From Deroplatys truncata (lineage: Eukaryota; Arthropoda; Insecta; Mantodea; Mantidae), in contig CM060986.1 of NCBI GenBank assembly GCA_030765065.1, positions 73,587,573-73,651,572 on the forward strand: a stretch of DNA of 64,000 bases, given 5' to 3'. This document shows, piece after piece, positions 60,870-64,000 of the stretch. The notes beneath the pieces were generated by a model. It saw only the letters and a program-made list of their open reading frames with translations, was not told the DNA's origin and searched no databases. Positions within the stretch are counted from its first letter, which is position 1; each line of letters begins with the position of its first letter. The position numbers and the translations under genes were made by a program.

Positions 60870-61760
60870 CTATCTGTAGATTAACAGTACTTACAAAGCC
60901 TTTGTTTGTATGTGTGGCCAGCCTTATCGTGGCATGGAAGCATGCTGTTTGCCAGTGAGTCAGATATTCACAGCCATTTAAGTTCAAGCGCATAGATTTC
61001 TTATGTAAATTTGAACTACAATAACCATACACCTTTGTCATAGAAGATGTAAATGATTTCCTTGTGCTGCTACATATATCTACACCTTTAAGAAAATTTG
61101 CATTAACACTCATTAATTCCTTATTCCCATGTAAATAAAACCATGCTTCATCCTTAAAAATTAAATATGGGTCAATAGAGTGATCATTAATATTATCTAA
61201 CAACAATTGTGGAAATTAACTCTTCTCTGCAATTTTTGAACTACAATTATCTTATAAGGTTTTAATTTTAAAAGCTTAGTGGCATTCCAGGGTTTGCAAA
61301 ATTCCTGATTCCTATACAAGCTTTCTCAAGAAATTTCTTTGGACTTCATTCTAACCTCTCTCTGATATCATCTGCAAGAATACAGTGATTTATGTTCAAA
61401 TGCTTTTCAAGAATAGATCTCATTTCCATAAATCTATTCACAAGATTACAAACCAATTCTCTGTGAGTGTACAAGCAGCAGGGAATCTGGAATCTGCCTG
61501 TAAATCGCCATCTCACATCTTTGCAAGAGCTTTTTTGTCATATAAGAATCGTACATGAAGATTCTGTGTGCTAAAGCATACAGACTTTTAGGCATTATAA
61601 CAGAATCCATAACACTAAAACATGTAGTCTTACAATATACCAACATCTGTACCACATAACGTTCACATCAACTGATTAGCTAGCACATAGAGAGCAGGGG
61701 GAACAGAAGTTAGAGACAGCGCAATGTAGGGCAAGCAATTCCTATAATATGGCCAGGCAT
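60870..61760 (-). mobile_element. Tc1/mariner-superfamily transposon relic (DEAWFHL type), copy 3
   Basis: Minus-strand order: 61655-61446 (RCEMAIYRQIPDSLLLVHSQ), an HTH remnant with [19 protein letters not shown] near 61290-61230, then IDPYLIFKDEAWFYLHGNKE and HKKSMRLNLNGCEYLTHWQT. It ends soon after; the catalytic C-terminal half is missing. The 5' part is shared with 13060-13372. Confidence 0.7.
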
Positions 61761-62302
61761 CAAAATGAAGGCTCTGTATTACTTGTCTTCTTTAGATTAG
61801 ATTATAATGTGGGTTGTATAGGTTTCCAACCTCTCTTCACTGCAGTCTAAAAGATCTATTGTGAATACCCTTGATCTATATTTCCCAATTCAATTTGATG
61901 CTTATTTTTCTGGGAGTTAAGACAATTTCTCCTGGTGTTGGAAATCCATATTCCAGATGCCTTAATCTTTGACGCACAATACATTCACAGTTGCAAAGTA
62001 TATGCTTCACCATTTCTTGCCTTCGTTACAGATGTGACAAAGATTCATATTAATTTTGCTTATCCTGTAGAGATGGTGTCTCAAGAGGCAATAATCAGTA
62101 AGTAAACCTATTACTCTCAACTCCTATTTGTTTAATGTGAGTAGCTCTTTTAGCTAATATAGCTATAAATTTTTTAGAATTGAAGGATGCAGAAGCTCCT
62201 TTTATGGCAAGGCTAGTTCATTGCCTTTGATTCCTTTATGTTCTGGCACCCACATCAAAGTAATTTTGTTGTTGATATTGTAATGAAAAGAAGCTAGAAA
62301 CA

Positions 62303-62415
62303 GTGATGTGTATTGAATTTATTTAAAGGTGAGTCGGAATTGTTACACTAACATCACTTAAGTTTACTCACTTAACATGTTTCGGGAAACCGTTGTTCCC
62401 ATCCTCAGAAGGCAA
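62303..62415. repeat. Short insertion carrying the hairpin motif
   Basis: gtgagtcggaattgttacac, then acttaacatgtttcgggaaac and atcctcag. The order (gagtcgg, acactaa, acatgtttcg, hairpin) copies one arm of the foldback elements, but the sequence between is different. Confidence 0.5.
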
Positions 62416-63038
62416 GGTAAATTAATTTTGTTGTGTTTTGCCAGTTGATTGAGTATTTGTTGACAGTCACAGACAAGCTTGGCTCATTAGTGAAAGAACT
62501 AAAAACATTTAAAGCTGCTTTGCTGTCTGACAAAATATAGATCTTTGCACCCCAAATATTTTTCTTTATATTCTCCTGAGTGCAGAGTTCTTTTGCATGT
62601 ACCTAGGTATTTCTGCTTGAAAAATGGTGGGCATTTCTCCCAGAGCTTTTGAGAGGGCAATTGGCCCGCAGACTCCCAATCCTGCATTCCCACCCATTAT
62701 TGATCCATCTGTGTACCAGATGAGAGCTCTCTTTTCAAATTTGGGTCTTTTGGTGTTCCGATTAGAGAGTTCAGATATAACAACTCTTTATGAACAATTA
62801 ATATTAAATTTGACAGTTGCATGGTCAAAAATATCAATAAGACATCTTATTGGAAATCATTAAGGATTTTCACATTAGCACATAGGTCTCCAGCTTTAAT
62901 TGTGGTTGATTCTTACAGTTTAAGTGCACTTGCAAGAGACTCCCTCTTAACATATAAATGCAGAGGTGTGAGGTGTATTAGTGTTTCCATGGTTGCCATT
63001 GGTCTGGTACTAATAGCACCAGTAATACTAAGACAGGC

Positions 63039-63255
63039 TGGCCTTTACTTCCCTTCTGAAGGAAGCCATGCTAAAGATTTTTACACCAGAAAAAATCCTT
63101 AGCATGGCTTCTTCGGAAGGGAAGTAAAGCCTTACGGCACGTAAAAGAATCTCAAGCCTGATAAAGAGGCCTCTGAGCAAAATTACCGGTTTTTCACGCC
63201 CAATATAGAATGGGACACTAAGAACCATAGTAGTTAAAGATCGTCCATAAATAAA
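63039..63255 (+). mobile_element. Family A SINE, copy 4, with inverted head
   Basis: The arm 63039-63083 (ggcctttacttcccttctga and onward) is the inverse of 63090-63131 (ccttagcatggcttcttcgg and onward), forming a ~42-bp hairpin. The normal SINE body follows to ccataaataaaactc. The tRNA head is absent. Confidence 0.7.
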
Positions 63256-63560
63256 ACTCAATTTAAATTTTTTTAGGCTAGCCTTTGTATTCTATTTAAT
63301 TGGGCTTGTGCCATGTTTTGTTCTATGCCAGGGAGGCATAGGTGACAATAGGTCTTATTATAGCTGTATAAGACCATAAGGTCATTTTAGGTTTGAGTCC
63401 CCACGTTTTACCTATAGTTGACAGCAAGTACGCATTGCTGTAAGCTTTCTTTGACACTCTACTTAGATGTGAATTCCAGATAAGCTTCTGGTCAAGTATG
63501 ACTCCCAGATATTTCACTTGACCTGAAAACTGCAACATGGTATTATTGAGAACTGGAGCT

Positions 63561-64000
63561 ATGCAAAACAGCTTCTTCCTCTTTGAAAATGGTACAAGGG
63601 TATCAGAATTCGTAGGCTTTCACAACCAGTGTCAATATTAAATGAAGTATTATCTGGGCTTGTGGGCCATGGTCTACTGGGCTCCTTCTTCTTCTTCCCA
63701 GACATTTCGTCTACAACTATGGCAGACATCTTCAGTGGCAGTGGTGAGGTCGAAGTGTTCTGGCAGAAGTTTTGACAGCAACTATGCTTGATGCACTCTG
63801 GACTTGCGTATTTATACCAGTGGCTGGCGGGGATATCTGCAGTGATTGGTTCGGGTTGGCGGTGGGCTGGACTTGGGTAGATGGAGTGCTGCATTCTGCT
63901 GGCATCTGAAATGCTTGATTTTGACTTTTGTTAGTGCTGTTTGGCATATTCGGTTTAGTTTTAGACCTTCCTCCTTACAGTTGTTGTTTTTATGTTTCTG
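63561..64000 (-). repeat. Probable mobile-element sequence with hairpin motif
   Basis: Minus-strand open frames (63894-63559) are Pro/Ser-rich and contain ctgaagatgtctgccatagt then tgtagacgaaatg (63700-63736). No coding family recognised; the type is unclear. Confidence 0.35.

Larger units (their letters stand above)
61780..63560 (-). mobile_element. LINE with RT and RNase H, antisense, with two insertions
   Basis: The minus strand reads VKYLGVILDQKLIWNSHLSR and KTWGLKPKMTLWSYTAIIRP (63520-63330), the end of a Jockey-superfamily RT. An RNase H part follows: KIYILSDSKAAL-like at about 62545, then after an insertion NKITLMWVPEHKGIKGNE at 62280-62220. The C-terminal motif LCHICNEG with a following His/Cys region lies at about 62050-61990. 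A family A SINE fragment (63039-63255) and a hairpin-motif element (about 62303-62415) interrupt it. Confidence 0.75.

Noticed and set aside
61435..61700. Host gene on the minus strand
   Set aside because: It has a second copy at 13060 and leads into a transposase relic.

Overview
The window is animal nuclear DNA from an AT-rich, intron-rich and heavily transposon-loaded genome. The transposase, LINE and tRNA-derived SINE types are those usual in insects, and the long introns suggest a large genome, perhaps a hemimetabolous insect such as a cockroach, termite or bug. That placement is inference.

One host gene organises the window. Seventeen exons on the + strand (3876..60812) chain together with matching splice phases into about 1,452 codons. 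I read them as the central and later part of rotatin (RTTN; fly relative Ana3), a large armadillo-like centriole assembly protein. Both ends of the gene lie outside the window. Sixteen introns separate the exons; two are tiny (46 and 86 nt) and the largest is about 8.8 kb. No other convincing host gene was found; one weak antisense exon candidate is noted near 40 kb.

The introns are filled with mobile DNA. From left to right: a tandem pair of an ~850-bp unclassified repeat (1942-3652, outside the exons in view); a pogo-like element (7506-8662); a degenerate Gypsy element with an internal duplication and a solo LTR with a 4-bp target duplication (9440-12910); a tRNA-SINE running into a TA microsatellite that holds a mariner copy (15294-16540); an antisense copy of the ~850-bp repeat (17511-18531); LINE fragments (19190-20230, 23930-25060, 32500-32925); two decayed Tc1/mariner-superfamily transposases (25173-26425, 27820-29110); a relic of a transposon-like family (26840-27430); a small hAT-type MITE (35248-35405); a CR1-like LINE that split an older copy of the ~850-bp repeat and was later hit by a foldback element (35768-39690); a Tc1 element (40842-42064); two more + strand copies of the ~850-bp repeat, one nested in an antisense copy (44717-47153); a piggyBac relic (48480-49360); an internally deleted mariner (53504-54404); a tandem array built on a tRNA-like SINE (55495-56410); and two further LINEs (59697-60366, 61780-63560).

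The strongest unexplained signals are: (i) a recurrent motif of the form CTGANGAT, hairpin, GAAA, found at six or more separate places with compensating stem changes and resembling a hammerhead core; (ii) the ~850-bp repeat family with a shared short reading frame and datable nesting; (iii) the solo LTR with twin TTGGCGCG sites upstream of a TATA/Inr core; (iv) the 46-nt intron inside a gene of multi-kilobase introns.
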